A stretch of 64,000 bases of DNA from Euonymus europaeus (Eukaryota > Streptophyta > Magnoliopsida > Celastrales > Celastraceae). The notes beneath the pieces were generated by a model that made no database searches, had not been told where the DNA came from, and saw only the letters and a program-made list of their open reading frames with translations. The translations under genes and the position numbers were made by a program. The stretch is taken from contig OY756963.1 in NCBI GenBank assembly GCA_963580455.1, positions 15,395,555 to 15,459,554 of the forward strand, read 5' to 3'. How positions within the stretch are numbered: the first letter of the stretch is position 1; every line of letters begins with the position of its first letter. This document shows positions 34,080 to 46,079 of the stretch, one piece after another.

Positions 34080-35060
34080 CAAAAGGTAACACCTGTCATG
34101 TAAAAGCATCAGTATCGAAGGCTCGAGTAGTGGTATTCAACAAGTCGAGCTGCTTTAACCACCTCAACATTAGCCGGTGATCTAGACAACATTCTGTGGT
34201 AGCTCTCAACACAGAATCGAGGAGGCACCTAGGGAGCCAACCTTAAAGCACCTTGGCACTAGCAAAAGTCCAAAAACAAATAGGAGACTAATTCCAAGAG
34301 TCCAATTCCCATTAATAGAGGAATTAAGATCTAATTAAACCTTAAGAAAATTCTTCACCTAGAGATCAAGAAGAGGGAGTCCTACTTCTATGATAATTGA
34401 CAGACTCCAATTCATATAAAAAGTGGACTTCTAATGGCAGGTAAAACTATTCTCATAGCTTGTGATTTTACTTGTGCTGAGAGAGCCACGAATATTGAGC
34501 TCGCCTAATGGCAGAACAACGTACTGACTTGAGTGTCAGAGTGATTCCTTTGAACACACCTTGGGGCCCTCTTAGTGCTTGTTTGTTCATTGTGTAGACA
34601 ATTTAGCTACTTACTGAAGTACTTGGCCTGACCAACTGATTTGCCATTTAGGTCAACCACTTTTTTGACATCATTAGTATGAAGCAGTGTGTGGGAAGAG
34701 AAGCAAACTTTCCGAAAGAAACTCGGAATAACCAGGCCTAGGAGAGCATTATAAATAGGAAACAATCATGAGCATTCTAATGTTGTGGGACAAAATGAGA
34801 TGATTGAGCTGCCAGCCACGGTGCACCCATTCCTACTAGAAAACTCAAAACTCATGATGAAAACCTTCCAATTGGATAGCTCCTTGCTTAGGAGCCCTCC
34901 CTATTGGGTCGCAACGGCTCAGAATCTTCCATTGAGGCGGTAGCCACATAGGCCAACCTTCCTTTCACCCCATAATGGTTTAATTAGCTCTTTCAGCTAG
35001 TTTGAATGTTGACTAAGATGATGTATGTAAATCAGTAGCCATAGGATGCTTGAAGATTTG
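34080..35060 (+). repeat. Gypsy-type LTR-like remnant
   Basis: No coding frame. 'catataaaaagtgg' (34415-34428) is TATA-like. Further on, 'gagtgattcctttgaacacaccttggggccctc' (about 34539-34571) resembles the U5 part of Tat-lineage Gypsy LTRs. The surroundings are non-coding. Boundaries and partner LTR are not found. Confidence 0.35.
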
Positions 35061-35399
35061 AAGGGAACCCAAACCCTTAGTTCAATGCACTACCCCAATA
35101 TAATTTCATAAATTATACCGTTTACAACTTAATATGTAACGAAATGTTTAATAGGTCCCATCTCTTATGCATGTAATATTTATTCTAAACATATATCATA
35201 TATATTGGCATAAATTTTATGTATTTAAAACATGCATCCATAATAAAACCACTAGAAGTGTTTTAATATAAAAGAATCTATATTTTAGCATAATTACCTT
35301 GGTTACCCGAGTTTTACCATGATAAGTAGAATAATTGAAGATACAAATGGGCATTTATTGATAAATCAGAAATTTCTTTTGCCTACAAGTTATTTATGT

Positions 35400-36717
35400 C
35401 CCAGATGTTCAAAATGAAAGTTAATTGGTATAGAATCTCCTAATTTTCTTCAACGCATTCATGGTGATATATATGAGTCTATTCATCCACCATGTGAACC
35501 ATTTCATTATTTTATGATTTTGATAGATATATCATCTAAATGGTCACATGTGTACTTATTATCCACTCGTAATGTTGCATTTACTAGATTGCTAGCACAA
35601 AAATTATTCTTTTACGAGCACAATTTTTCAAATTATCTCATTAAGTTAATTCGACTGGACAATGTTGTTGAATTTACTTCTCAAACATTCAATAACTATT
35701 GCATGTCATTAGTAATTGATATTGAACATCCAGTTGCTCATACTCAATCACAAAAATGGGTTAGCAGAATCTCTTATAAAACGTCTCCAATTGATTGCTC
35801 GACCTATGATTTTCAAAAGTAAATTACCTATTTATGCTTGGGGGCATGCTATTTTACATGTTGCATCTTTGATTAGTATTCGACCTTTAGCACACCACAC
35901 ACATTCCTTTTTACAATTGGCACTAGGTCATCAACCTAAGATTTTTTTTATTTATGAGTGTTTGGTTGTGCAGTTTATGTTTCTATCCCACCCCACAACG
36001 TACCACGAAATGCCTACAACGTCATCTAGGTATATATGTTGGTTTTGATTCACTTTCTATTATTCGATATCTTGAACCATCAACAAGTGAAATTTTTGAA
36101 GCTCGATTTACTGATTGCCACTTTGATGAGTTTGTATTTCATCCTTTAAGGAAAGAAAATTCCCAATCTCATAAAGTAAAATATATTGGTTGGTACACTC
36201 TAACAAAATCTTATCTTGATCCTCCTACAAAATAGTATGAACTTAAAATTCAAAAGATTATTCATTTAAAAAATACTGTTAACCAATTGTCTGATGCTTC
36301 TCCTAATACTTCAAAGGTATTGCAGTCTCATATTCTAGCTAGAAATGCAATTGCAATGTCCCCGAAGGATGTATAATAAAGGATGAATTAAAACCACAGC
36401 AAAAGCACGGGAGATCAGTTGGTCCAAAAGATAGATTTCTTCGAAAAAGAAATTACAAGCTTCAAGCAAACCTCCAAAAGAGGATATTCCTGAAGAGAAT
36501 ACTAGAGAAGAGCTGAATGAAAATCAAGAAAAGTATATTCTTACTCAATCCCAACTTTCTATCCAAATATCTGCGGAAGAGATAATACCTCTGAAAGAGA
36601 TACTAGTAGCATATAATAATGAGAGCTCATTAATCGTGAAAAAAGATAGGTTAAAAGTAAAATTATTGTCGACGACGTATTTGCATTTGCAATTGCTACT
36701 GACATTACCAGAAGTTG
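35400..36717 (+). pseudogene. Copia integrase fragment, copy 2 (same family as 10580-13440)
   Basis: This reads HGDIYESIHPPCEPFHYFMILIDI (integrase start), then NVAFTRLLAQKLFFYEHNFSNYL, RLDNVVEFTSQTFNNYC, LAHHTHSFLQLALGHQPK and the C-terminal linker, matching 10655-11815 closely. It keeps the earlier part of the integrase that the 10.6-kb copy lacks, but stops abruptly after 'gacattaccagaag' at 36717, where the other copy continues. Stops and shifts interrupt it (about 35821, 36234). Confidence 0.82.
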
Positions 36718-36918
36718 TTGGTTTTTTTAATTAAACAAAAATTGACAATTGTGAGATCTATTTATATTTTTGATAAGATGGTTTAATGCTAGAAGTTTTT
36801 ATGGTGCTAGGAGTTGTTATGGATATATTTGTTTAAGTGATTGACTTTTATTTCAACTAAAACTCCTAGCTAGTAGTGGATATGATCATCTTGGAAGTGG
36901 TTTGTTTTGATTGGTATC

Positions 36919-37578
36919 TTATATGAGTTGTTTACATGTCTTTAATGTGCACCGTTTGCCACCACCATGTGCCCTGCAGAACATCGTACTCCCTTGTGCC
37001 CCTTTTATGCATCCCAATGTTTGACATCGACGACCACCGCCATGAGAAATGCAAAGTCCAGATAAGCCTTCAGCACTCTTTGTGTAATTTTCTTTCTGGC
37101 ATCTCTTGCCTCCACCATGCTGGATGCACAACCCTGATTTCCCTCTGGCAGCTAGGGTGCAACCCTCACAACTGCATCTCCGTCCACCACTATGGGCAAT
37201 ACAAAAATCTATACGGCCCTCTACTCTCTTAGTGCACCCAAGAAATTCACAACGCCGACCACCCCCATGAGCCTTGCAGTACACAGTTCGACCCTCAGCT
37301 CCCTTATGGCAGCCAGACTTCTGACACCTCCGACCACCACCATGAGAAATACAACGTCTAGAAGATCCTCTGGCTCCCTTTCCACATCCTTCAACCTGGC
37401 ATGTCTTGGAACTAGAGCTGCGATGTGGTTGCTGTTGCTTTGTTGTACCAAAAGTGCAGGTGACTGAACTTTTTGGTGTTGTTATAACACTTGACGACTG
37501 GTCTAGATTAATATTATTGGATAGCAGCGGAATGACCCGGAGGATGCTCTGGTTGACAGGATGCACAACAAGCCACAT
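36919..37578 (-). pseudogene. Loricrin-like / WRKY19-type zinc-repeat protein, C-terminal part
   Basis: The minus-strand frame gives a Ser-rich linker, then tandem repeats of about 24-25 residues of the form GGGRRCQ..GC.KGA.G....C..HGGG (CQVEGCGKGARGSSRRCISH, CQKSGCHKGAEGRTVYCKAH and so on). These are the Cys/His repeats of plant loricrin-like proteins and of the WRKY19 N-terminal region, thought to bind zinc. Six full repeats are visible. A seventh starts at KRCTLKTC and ends in a stop at 36919, so later repeats are lost. In one repeat Cys is replaced (KENYTKSAEG), and in another AHGGG is AHSGG. Confidence 0.85.
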
Positions 37579-37599
37579 ATTAATTTTTAAGTCATTTTA

Positions 37600-38855
37600 A
37601 CAAGCTAACAATCCATATTCATACCTTCAAGATCCGTCTGGATTGATCTTGATTAAAACAACAGCACACTGATTGAGTAACAACGAACGACGACTTCTTC
37701 TCCAAGCTCACCAATCGAATCTCCGCACTACCTCCTGGTTCAGATTGTACAGATTGAATGCCAACACCAACAAGCTCGGCACTATATGTCTTCTGCTGTG
37801 TGACCTCTGATTGAAGAACTCAACTCCGGTGGAAGGAGGGGAAGGCGGCTAGGGTTTTGCTGTTTTAGAGGGAAAAATGTTTTAGGGTTTTTAAGAGCTC
37901 CAAAACGTGTGTCACAAAACCTAGCCTTTGAGTCCTTTATATAGAGGCACAGCAGGGACCCCATAGAAAATATGTTTTAACTCTATACCAAATAGAAAGT
38001 TCTGATTATCACAATCAACCTTCATCTTTCGGTAAATTACAATTCACTCCACTAAAGAATTGTAATGACCTCAAAACATATTTCGATCTATTTATTAAAT
38101 GCTTATTAACTCTTCATATTAAGAAAACCGATACCTGATTCATAAATTAAATTACTGAAAATTTAATTCATAAATCATAACCTCAAGACTTACGCTTAAC
38201 TTATTTAACGTGTCGGATAATTCAATCCACCTACAGGGTTTGACACATTGAAAACTTATAAGCTTTCTCAAGGGGTATCCTCAATCCCTAAACCGGGACA
38301 TGGTTTCCTTTAACAAACGATATTCCTGATCAATGCACTGTCATTGTCCAACTCATCGAGTTTATTGACTCATAACCGTGTCTCACTGTTTGTGACTCAA
38401 AACAATAACAAATGCTGGATCGTTCATATCATTTGCATCGGGATTAAGAGTATAAGCACTCATAATAATTACGAGATGTTTGTTTTACATAGTCAGTATA
38501 AAAACACTTCTCCCGTCTTGGTCCAGTTCGATACACATGAGTGCACTAACACATGAAGTCGGAACTATACCGTTCCCATAGTTAAGATAAACATATTTAA
38601 TCATGTGTTACAACTATACCGATGGCTTTCCGGATTCCATCTTAGGTTGCGAACTTATACTTATATCCCATAAGAACTAATGATCTAATCTTCCGCGTGT
38701 AAGCCGAACTCTACACACTAGATCATTTACTATATGGAATATTCGAAAACATGCACATCACATTATAAAATGAATTCTCATTAAGAAGCAAAGCTTTTAT
38801 TCATTAATATTATCAAATACATCATAGCATGCCTTGTAGTATATTTTTCTAACAA
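37600..38855 (-). mobile_element. Copia-type LTR-like insertion splitting the zinc-repeat gene
   Basis: Minus strand starts TGTTAGAAAAATATAC at about 38855. It contains a TATA box and leader (CTCTATATAAAGGACTC near 37945-37930, then 'ttttaagagctccaaaac') and ends near 37600 with 'gatcaatccagacggatcttgaagg'. That is the U3-R-U5 layout of a roughly 1.25-kb plant Copia LTR. It separates the N-terminal and C-terminal halves of one gene on the same strand. I could not find a clean 5-bp target duplication or a CA at the inner end, so its exact limits are approximate. Confidence 0.55.
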
Positions 38856-38877
38856 ATATAAGTTGGATCACTATTTC

Positions 38878-39466
38878 CTAGAACCTGATCCACAAAAAAA
38901 ATATTACCTTTTTGTTTTGTGAAGTCTGCAGACGCATCAAACCAGTGCCTGTTTTCCATCGAGATGATGTTGCTTCTTCATCAGTAATTTGAGTTGCACT
39001 GACAGTCAGTGGCATCTCTATGACAAAATGAGACGAGCTTACATGAACATTACTGATATCCGATATGGAGGGACCAGTTGAGAGACTTAACCCAAGGTCA
39101 ACGTTGCGTTCCAGCTCCAGTCCTTTCAAACCTTCATTGGCAGATTTCTTTGGCTGAAGACATCATAGTGCAAGCAATTTCTGAACTCCCCTTACTGTCT
39201 GATGAGCTTGATGAAAGGCCCAACCCTAGAGACAATGAAGAGCCTGCTTGCTGATTCATGGATCCACTAATCAAACCCCGCTTATGTTTGACGTCTTTTG
39301 AACTTGTAATGTTTGGAATTGATGGACTGGTGGAATCAAGGCATAATGTGGTATCTGTGCAGTACTCAACCCCAGCTCTTCCAGCATGAATTGAAGAGCC
39401 CAATGCCTTGAACGCATTTGAAGAATAACTAGCCGCAAAACCAAAATTTGGGAACCTGGGGTCCAT
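38878..39466 (-). pseudogene. Loricrin-like / WRKY19-type zinc-repeat protein, N-terminal part
   Basis: Starts at 39466 with MDPRFPNFGFAASYSSNAFKALG, then LCLDSTSPSIPN, KRGLISGSMNQQAGSSLSLGLGLSSSSSDSKGSS, which is the conserved N-terminus of the loricrin-like family (nuclear, Ser/Gly/Leu-rich). At about 39150 the frame breaks (SSAKE against PKKSANEGLKG), which looks like an internal deletion. The next frame gives LELERNVDLGLSLSTGPSISD and TGTGLMRLQTSQNKK before LTR-like DNA begins at about 38855. The missing piece downstream is at 36919-37578. An upstream intron or 5' untranslated region may lie above 39504. Confidence 0.82.
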
Positions 39467-39504
39467 GAAGGAAGCAAATCTGTGATATCCAAACCTAATC
39501 TCAA

Positions 39505-41140
39505 CTATAATTAAACAGCCCCTAACTTCCAGGTGAAAGAATCAGCTACAAAACTAGGGTTAGATGGAATGAGAGTGCATATTGCACCCTCCACTCACAA
39601 ACCCTAAAGTATCGCTCCGATCCATTATTAAGAGTATAATATAATTTCTTGACCTCAGCTGATTAGTTGCCACAATAAGAACAAATTGCAAATGAGGCCC
39701 TGCTCATAACACCATGATAGTTGAACATCCTGTGACACGATATAAGGATGATAAGAATAAGCATGTACTGTAGCCTAACTGAAGGTAACTACCATCAAAT
39801 TTGTGGTCATTGAAATTGTAAACAAATATTTTAGAGACCATATTCAGCTTTTTATCATGCCATTTAAATGATTGAAGCACAGAACAAAGTTATCAGCAGA
39901 GGGACTAAATCTCTACAAAGGAGAGAATCAAATTGTCAATAGAAAAACAGAAGATGGTATAAGGTTTTAACTTTTAAGTACAATAGTAAAATTAGTGCAT
40001 ATGGAAAACAGCAAAATGGGTTAAAGAAAAAAAGGGCGAGAAATTACAATTTCACTGCTATTTTTTTTTCTCACGACAAAAATGATATCGTAGTTTCCTG
40101 TACCCAATCAGAATAATCGAAATTATTTACCCAAATAGGGAACACCTAATTGAATTTATTACTTAGTTTACATGAAAATTAAACTAAGGTGTAAGGATTG
40201 AAGCTATCTCATCCTCTCACACTTCTAGAGTTTTGCTAAGCATTGGAGCATTAAGAAATAGGCAAAAGCACAAAGCCGTGAATTGAAATCCATGGTAAAA
40301 GTGACAAACTACAATAGGTGATATTCATTAATGGTCTCTTAGAACACATGCCAATTTCCCCATTAACTTTCCAATTGTGTCTCACCTCTATTACAAAAAA
40401 AAATAGTCCTACGTCTTTCTTTATCCACATCAACAAAAACATGTATCTCAATACAATCACATTAACAAAACATATATTCCAATACAATTTTTCTATTTTC
40501 CATTAACCAAGCCACTAACATTCTATTCCTCCATCATTTTCTCACTAAAACTAATATCGGGTCCGACCTCTATTACCGAATAGTCAAGCCAAAAACTCAG
40601 CCACAACAACAAAACATATCTCCCGATACAACCACATTAGTAAAAAACACACATTCTAATACATTATTCTAAGTTCTTACCATTGTATGTGCTTTTAGTT
40701 AGAAATGGTCACAGCAATCTCATTATGAATTTCTAGACCTTAATCAGGGTTGTTAACAAGGCAAAAGATGGAGAAATTCAATCAGCTTCTATCCTATTAA
40801 GAGTCTTTGACCCATATATCATGTTAAGTTGATTCAGTGCTTTCTACCTAAAAATGTGTGAGGGACAAAACCTTAAGAGAATACCTCGAATGTGGCTCTC
40901 ACATATTTGTAAGGAAAAATATACAGATTATAAAATTATTAAACAATGGTATATATTTCAAACTTTAATGACAAAGTCTCAGAACATTCAAAAAAAAAAC
41001 TTTTCCCCCTCCCTCGGATTTATTCACCCATATAACTTAGTTTAGTAGTGAATAAAAGTCTTGAACTTGTCTTGTAATCCCTATAAACTTATAGATGAAA
41101 ATTCTTCAAAAGACTCAATTTCAAAAGATTCCACCCCCAT
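39505..41140. other. Intergenic spacer
   Basis: AT-rich DNA with no supported gene or repeat family, apart from scattered 'aatacaatcacattaacaaaa'-like phrases near 40440-40660 that recur three times loosely. Part may have been the promoter of the zinc-repeat pseudogene. Confidence 0.4.
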
Positions 41141-41373
41141 AGTGCTTGGAAAAGTTGTAAGGATGCAACTTAGAGATCACAAGTTCAATACCTGGAAATA
41201 GTCTCTCCATAATAATATATTATGTGGGGGCACAGGCTCAATTCCTGAAACATTCTTTCCAAAATAATATATAATGTAGAGGTAAGGTCCGCGTATAACT
41301 TATATGTCCCCATCCCCACCCAGTGAGAGAGCCTTGTACCTTGTATACGAGTGTTGTTTTACCCTTTTTTTTT
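41141..41373 (+). mobile_element. Au-like SINE, copy 1
   Basis: A tRNA-derived short interspersed element. The head ('gttgtaaggatgcaacttag', then a B-box-like 'aagttcaatacctgg') is followed by 'aatagtctct', then 'ggtaaggtccgcgtataac', 'agtgagagagccttgtacc' and a terminal T run at 41365-41373. This order (GGTTCGA-type B box, GGTAAGGYYGCGTA, GGGAGCCTTGTGC, T tract) is that of the Au SINE family of plants. About 10-15% of positions look changed from what I recall of the family. Confidence 0.75.
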
Positions 41374-42030
41374 ACACCATAGTACGTCTACACATTCAAT
41401 AACACTAATGGGGAACAATCTTCGAGATCCAAAAACAAAAGTTAAAAAAGTAACAATTGATAAATTTTAAGCACCCTCTCAGTCTTAAAAGCCAAGCTTG
41501 ATGAAGAAAAAACTAATTACATAATCCATCAACATTCTATATATTAATTCAAGGCACAATAGAAATAGCTTTGCATTGGCAATGTACCACTTCAGCAAAC
41601 CTACTTCATAAAAATGAAAACCTCTTCAATGAACAAATTAACCAAACTAATACTTTGAAACAAAACAAATATACTCACACGCTTCATAACCTAGTACCTA
41701 CTGATGCACAAGTCGTGCACAATGCGAGTAATAGAAAAGGTTAGATGAGTACCTCATCAAAGCCCAAAAGGGATAAGTTGCATCTTACTTTAACTGATTC
41801 AAGAGAGGGTGGAAGTACTGAAAAGGAAAAACAAGAACATACAAGAACTAGTTATCTGATAAGCAAACTCTCCATGTACAAGACACTTGCACCTCCAAAA
41901 CCTAGTGCATGTCTTAAATTTCTGAATTACTGAGACATGACCACCTAAAAGGTAAAAGGTATACAACTCTCATGCACAAGACTTCCAGAGATCGCAATGA
42001 GCAAGGTTGAGGACAAACATGATGGATGGA

Positions 42031-42120
42031 CACTAGTCTTACCCTCACATAATATGTGGAGAGATTTTTTCCATAAATTCAACATGTGATGATATGACCT
42101 CTAGGTTTTACCCCGGCAAC
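42031..42120 (-). mobile_element. Au-like SINE fragment, copy 2
   Basis: The reverse complement contains 'acctagaggtcatatcatcacatgttgaatttatggaaaaaa', 'tctctccacatattatgtgag' and 'ggtaagactagtgtcc', the same order as the SINE at 41141 (B-box region, then GGTAAG...). The tail and T run are missing. Confidence 0.6.
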
Positions 42121-42149
42121 ACTACCTCTTGATCATATGTTAGCCTTTT

Positions 42150-42310
42150 AAGTAAAAAATTCCTATGCTGTTATGCACAGGACGCCCATAATAGGCGAAT
42201 TCAGTGACATTGAAAGTGTATGCAGACCTTACCCTAATATAATATGTGAAGAGAATGTTTTTCAGGAATTGAACTTGTGAACAGAAAGTTGTACCCCTAG
42301 ACCACATAAA
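42150..42310 (-). mobile_element. Au-like SINE, copy 3
   Basis: The reverse complement reads 'cacaagttcaattcctgaaaa' (B box), 'cattctcttcacatattatat', 'agggtaaggtctgcataca', and ends with a T-rich stretch near 42160. It is close to copy 1 in structure and lies 30 bp from copy 2. Confidence 0.7.
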
Positions 42311-43090
42311 TGTCACCTTAAAAAAGGTGAGCATAATTACGATAGTACGAAGCCACCTACTTTTAACTCTATGCAATTTTAGCTATAAAGGACCTGCATC
42401 TTGCTATATTGGCATATATGACACTGATTTTGTCTCAAAACCACACATCATCATCAACATCAAAAGTAATCTTTAATAGCCATCATGGTCTACCATTGGT
42501 TTTAATCAACTCAGTTCGATATTAGAGAACAAAAGAAGGTGTTATCGTTGTCTTCATCATCGCCAAAGATATTATCACAAATGATTCAGGTTGGCTTATG
42601 TGAATCCATTAGAGAAACTAAGTTAAGAAATCCAAAAAATAAGTTATGCAGAGAATTCCTCTCGTTGATTTACAAAATACAGATAAGAGAGCACAAAATA
42701 CAATTCATTATCTTTCTCCTCATAATCTGTAAGGATATGAAATTTGATATATGGGATCGAAAGATAAAAGAATAAATACACAACAGTACATGCCAGATCA
42801 ACAATTACAATGATCAGCCAAGTATAAGCCTATAAGGAGAAATTAGTTGGACTTTCCACTAAGAACCAGCGATAACAACAAAACAAATCACAGGTTACAT
42901 GAATGTAGAAGCAATTACAAAGCAAGATGTCATAGTTATAAAAACAAAGCAAAATTATAATACATTATGATAAAGTTTCAACTTCGAAATTAAACAGAAT
43001 TGCAAACAGAACGACCTCAAGCCCCAATAGATTCAAATTTAAAACATAAGTGATTTTTTTCCATTCATCCAATCATGCCATGCCTTCTAT
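42311..43090. other. Intergenic spacer
   Basis: No gene or recognised repeat; AT-rich with short chance frames only. Confidence 0.4.
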
Positions 43091-43291
43091 CTCATCATCT
43101 GAGATATTATATGAATGAACCTTATACTGAGCAGATGCTAAATTTTCAGCTCAAAAACAAAAACAATATGAATTTAAAGTAAACACAGCAATCTCATCAT
43201 CTGAGATATTATGTGAATGAACCTTATACTGAACAGACACTAAATTTTTCAGCTAAAAAACAAACACTATGAATTTAAAGTAAACACAACA
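43091..43291 (+). repeat. Two-copy tandem repeat, 102-bp unit
   Basis: 'ctcatcatctgagatattat' with 'gtgaatgaaccttatactga', the poly-A-rich middle and 'tatgaatttaaagtaaacac' occur at 43091-43192 and again at 43193-43291 with few changes. It is non-coding. Confidence 0.8.
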
Positions 43292-43620
43292 TGCTTACAC
43301 AATTATAGGACAGAAACCTTAAATAACAAATAAATAAACAATTTTCAGTGTTAGCAAACGGTATACATAAATACGCTGCAGAAGCTACATAGCATTTACC
43401 TCTTGTAGCGTGCTTGTAAGAACGATTTGTCCGGTGCTCCTTTCGTACTCCTTGATCAAGTCTATGCCACCGATTCTCTGGTGGAACAACGATTATACGA
43501 AGCCTCTAGTTAGTCCACCGAAATCACAGCACCAAGGTATTACAATACTTTTGGTGTCACACACCAAAAATGGAAACTTTCTAATTTTAGAAAGCTTTCT
43601 TCTCGAGTAAAGTGTAAAGT

Positions 43621-44856
43621 TTGGGTCTATCAGACTTTCACCTCCAAGAGGGGTTTATCTTCAGAGGTAAGCAATTATGTATTCCGGCTTGTAGTTTACG
43701 GCTGAAAATTATTAAAGAAGCACATAACAGCAATCACATACGCCAAGAGAAATCATTTTCTGCCATATCTGCATCCTATTTTTGGCCTTCAATGATGCAT
43801 GAGATTTACCATTTTGTGGATGGGTGTAGAATTTGTCAAGTGTCCAAAGGTACCACGACCAATGTCGGGCTTTATATACCATTGTCGGTGCCCTCTCAAC
43901 CGCGGACTGACATTAGTATGGACTTTGTCTTAGGTCTCCAACGAACTCAGAGTGGATTCGATGCTATCTTTGTTGTCTTTGACAGGTTCTCAAAGATCTC
44001 CCATTTTATGGTTTGAAAAAAGATAATCGATGGCAGTCATGTAGCTGATTTATTTTTCAAGGAAATATATAACCTGCATGGCCTCTCCTTATCAATCGTT
44101 TCTAATCAAAATAGAATTTTTTTATCTCATTTTGGCAAAGTTTGTGGAGGTTGACTCATACAGAGTTGAAGTTTAGTAGTTCGTACCATCCTCAAACGGA
44201 AGGGCAAACTCAAGTTATTAACCGCACCTTGGGTAACCTATTGCGAATTTTAGTTGGGGAGCATTTGAAAACATGGGACCAATGTCTTTTGTCAAGTTGA
44301 ATTTTGCTATTTAAATGATAGTGAATCATAGTACTGGGCTTAGTCCCTTTCAAATTGTCTATGGTATTTCTCTTTGCACTCCATTGGATTTCTTGCCTCC
44401 ATAAGATCTGGGCCATCTTCATGGCAAGGCAAATGACTTTGTGGCTCGCTTACATCAAGTACACCAATCTACTCACCAACGGTTGCTTGATTCTGTCTCT
44501 AAATATAAAATTGTTGTTGACAAGAAGCGAAGATCTATGGAATTTGAAGTAGGTGATTTTTTTGGGCCATCTTGACAAAAAATTGATTTTCTCTTAGTGA
44601 GTACAAGTTAGCTACCCGGAAGGTTTGGCATTTGGAAGTGCTGGGGAAAATTAATTCTAATGCTAATAAATTGAAGTTACCAAGTCATTTGCGCACTATC
44701 GACATGTTTAATGTTAAGCACTTGATTTCTTTTGTAGATGATACTTCTGATGACAAGGCAGTTAATTTGGGTTGGAATTCTTTTACATTTGGAGGGGATG
44801 ATGTGGACAGGGCAGTCGTTCTCTTCATGGAAAAGCTGGAACGGATGAAGACATGA
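43621..44856 (+). pseudogene. Ty3/Gypsy integrase fragment
   Basis: The H2C2 zinc-binding domain appears as IIKEAHNSNHIRQEKSF ... YFWPSMMHEIYHFVDGCRICQVSKG, then the integrase core DISMDFVLGLQRTQSGFDAIFVVFDRFSKISHF. After a stop come FFKEIYNLHGLSLSIVS and 'SSYHPQTEGQTQVINRTLGNLLRILV'-type text near 44170-44260. A C-terminal part follows with ARLHQVHQSTHQRL, VDKKRRSMEFEVGD and KLKLPSHLRTIDMFNVKHL, the tail region seen in chromovirus-like polyproteins. Multiple stops and shifts kill it. No gag, RT or LTR is visible next to it. Confidence 0.85.
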
Positions 44857-45720
44857 AGGTGTATTGAAGTAGAGTCTTGTTTTATGTTTTCTTCTTCTTT
44901 TGGGCCTTTGTTTTGGCTTGTTGTCTTTTGGTTGGGCCTTGCTTGCATTCTCCAGCCCATTGTTGTTAGGGTTTTATGCTTTGTTTGTGTGGTGTTTGGG
45001 GACTTTTTGATGAATTGAAATTAAGAGCATTTGCTCCATTGTTCATGCTTCTCCTTGGTATTTTTTAGAATCAACGAGGTTAGCTTATCTTGTATTTCAA
45101 TTGAATTTTGACAATTGGGTGATGTTGAGCAGTGATGTAAGTTATTCCGGTATGTGGAGTAAGTTACTTCAGCTGCACGGGTTTTAAGAGTTTTAACTTA
45201 TGGGCTTTTAATTTTTACTGCGTGGTGGGCTTTATGTAAGTGTTTAATGGAATGTCTTATGCAAGTGGGATAGGAAGTCTATTCATATATGGATAGCTAC
45301 ATAAGAGTTATATTAGAAGTTAAATACCGTGGATTAGAGTTATATTGGAAGTTAAATACCGTGGATTATCTTTTATTATGCTTATATTATCACTTTCAGT
45401 ATTGGATATGTGATATATCTTTTCAGGTGTTAAAATGATGAGATTGTTTTGTGGAGAAAGAAGTCTACAGATTCAAGGCACACGTTGGCTATAAAATATT
45501 CATGCAATCTAGTCTTGGTTTTTCGGAAGTTGCGTTTTTTTAGAGATTGGAGCATTGAGTTTTGTAACTTCAAAAGAGCAAACCACTTCATTGTTTATTG
45601 TGTGATTGTGAGTGTTTAATGAGTGATTTGTAGTGAGGGTTTTTGTATTGAAGATTATCCTTTGTGAGTTTCTTGTGTGTGAAATTCTTGAGGGATTCAA
45701 GAGTGGACTCTACCTTGTTT
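44857..45720. other. Spacer with a 32-bp tandem duplication
   Basis: No gene. 'agagttatatt(a/g)gaagttaa'+'ataccgtggatt' occurs twice in tandem, from 45304 and from 45336. The remainder may be the trailing part of the Gypsy fragment. Confidence 0.5.
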
Positions 45721-45799
45721 AGGTTGAGTGAGGTTGAAGCAATACACTGAATGAGAGGGATGAGCGATGTCTTTAGTTCAAAGATAGGGTTGTAACTCC

Positions 45800-46076
45800 T
45801 GATTCATTTTATTGGCTAACGATCTTGGTGAGAAACGCCAACTCTCAGGGTTTGTGCTACTGCTTCTAATGGTGCCTCTGGCTAGCTTTTGTTTTCTTTT
45901 GGTCAAGTGAGGTGTTGAAAGTGGGTTTGGTTTGTGTTTTGCATGTCTAGGCTAGGGTGTAATTTGTTTTCTTTTGTTAAGTGTAGGTTCTTGTTTTTGT
46001 AACATTGGTATTCCTCCACTACAAGTAAGGCTTTAATATATTTATGAGGTACCATCCTCTTTTATCCAAAAAAAAA
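45800..46076 (+). mobile_element. LINE 3' end with A tail
   Basis: The T/G-rich text ends 'taaggctttaatatatttatgaggtacc', then 'atcctcttttatcc' and an A run (46066-46076). The 'TTAATAAA...GAGGTACC.CCTCTTTTAT + A' signature recurs at other LINE ends in this window (53125, 55780). No coding region is kept. Confidence 0.5.
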
Positions 46077-46079
46077 AAT

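Noticed and set aside
43410..43610. Plus-strand 66-residue frame before the Gypsy integrase
   Set aside because: Not the same frame as the integrase domain and no motif; probably remnant DNA between elements.
25393..44856. A viral origin for the pol-like genes
   Set aside because: Domain orders fit Copia (integrase before RT) and Gypsy (integrase last) retrotransposons; no envelope, movement or coat protein genes are present.
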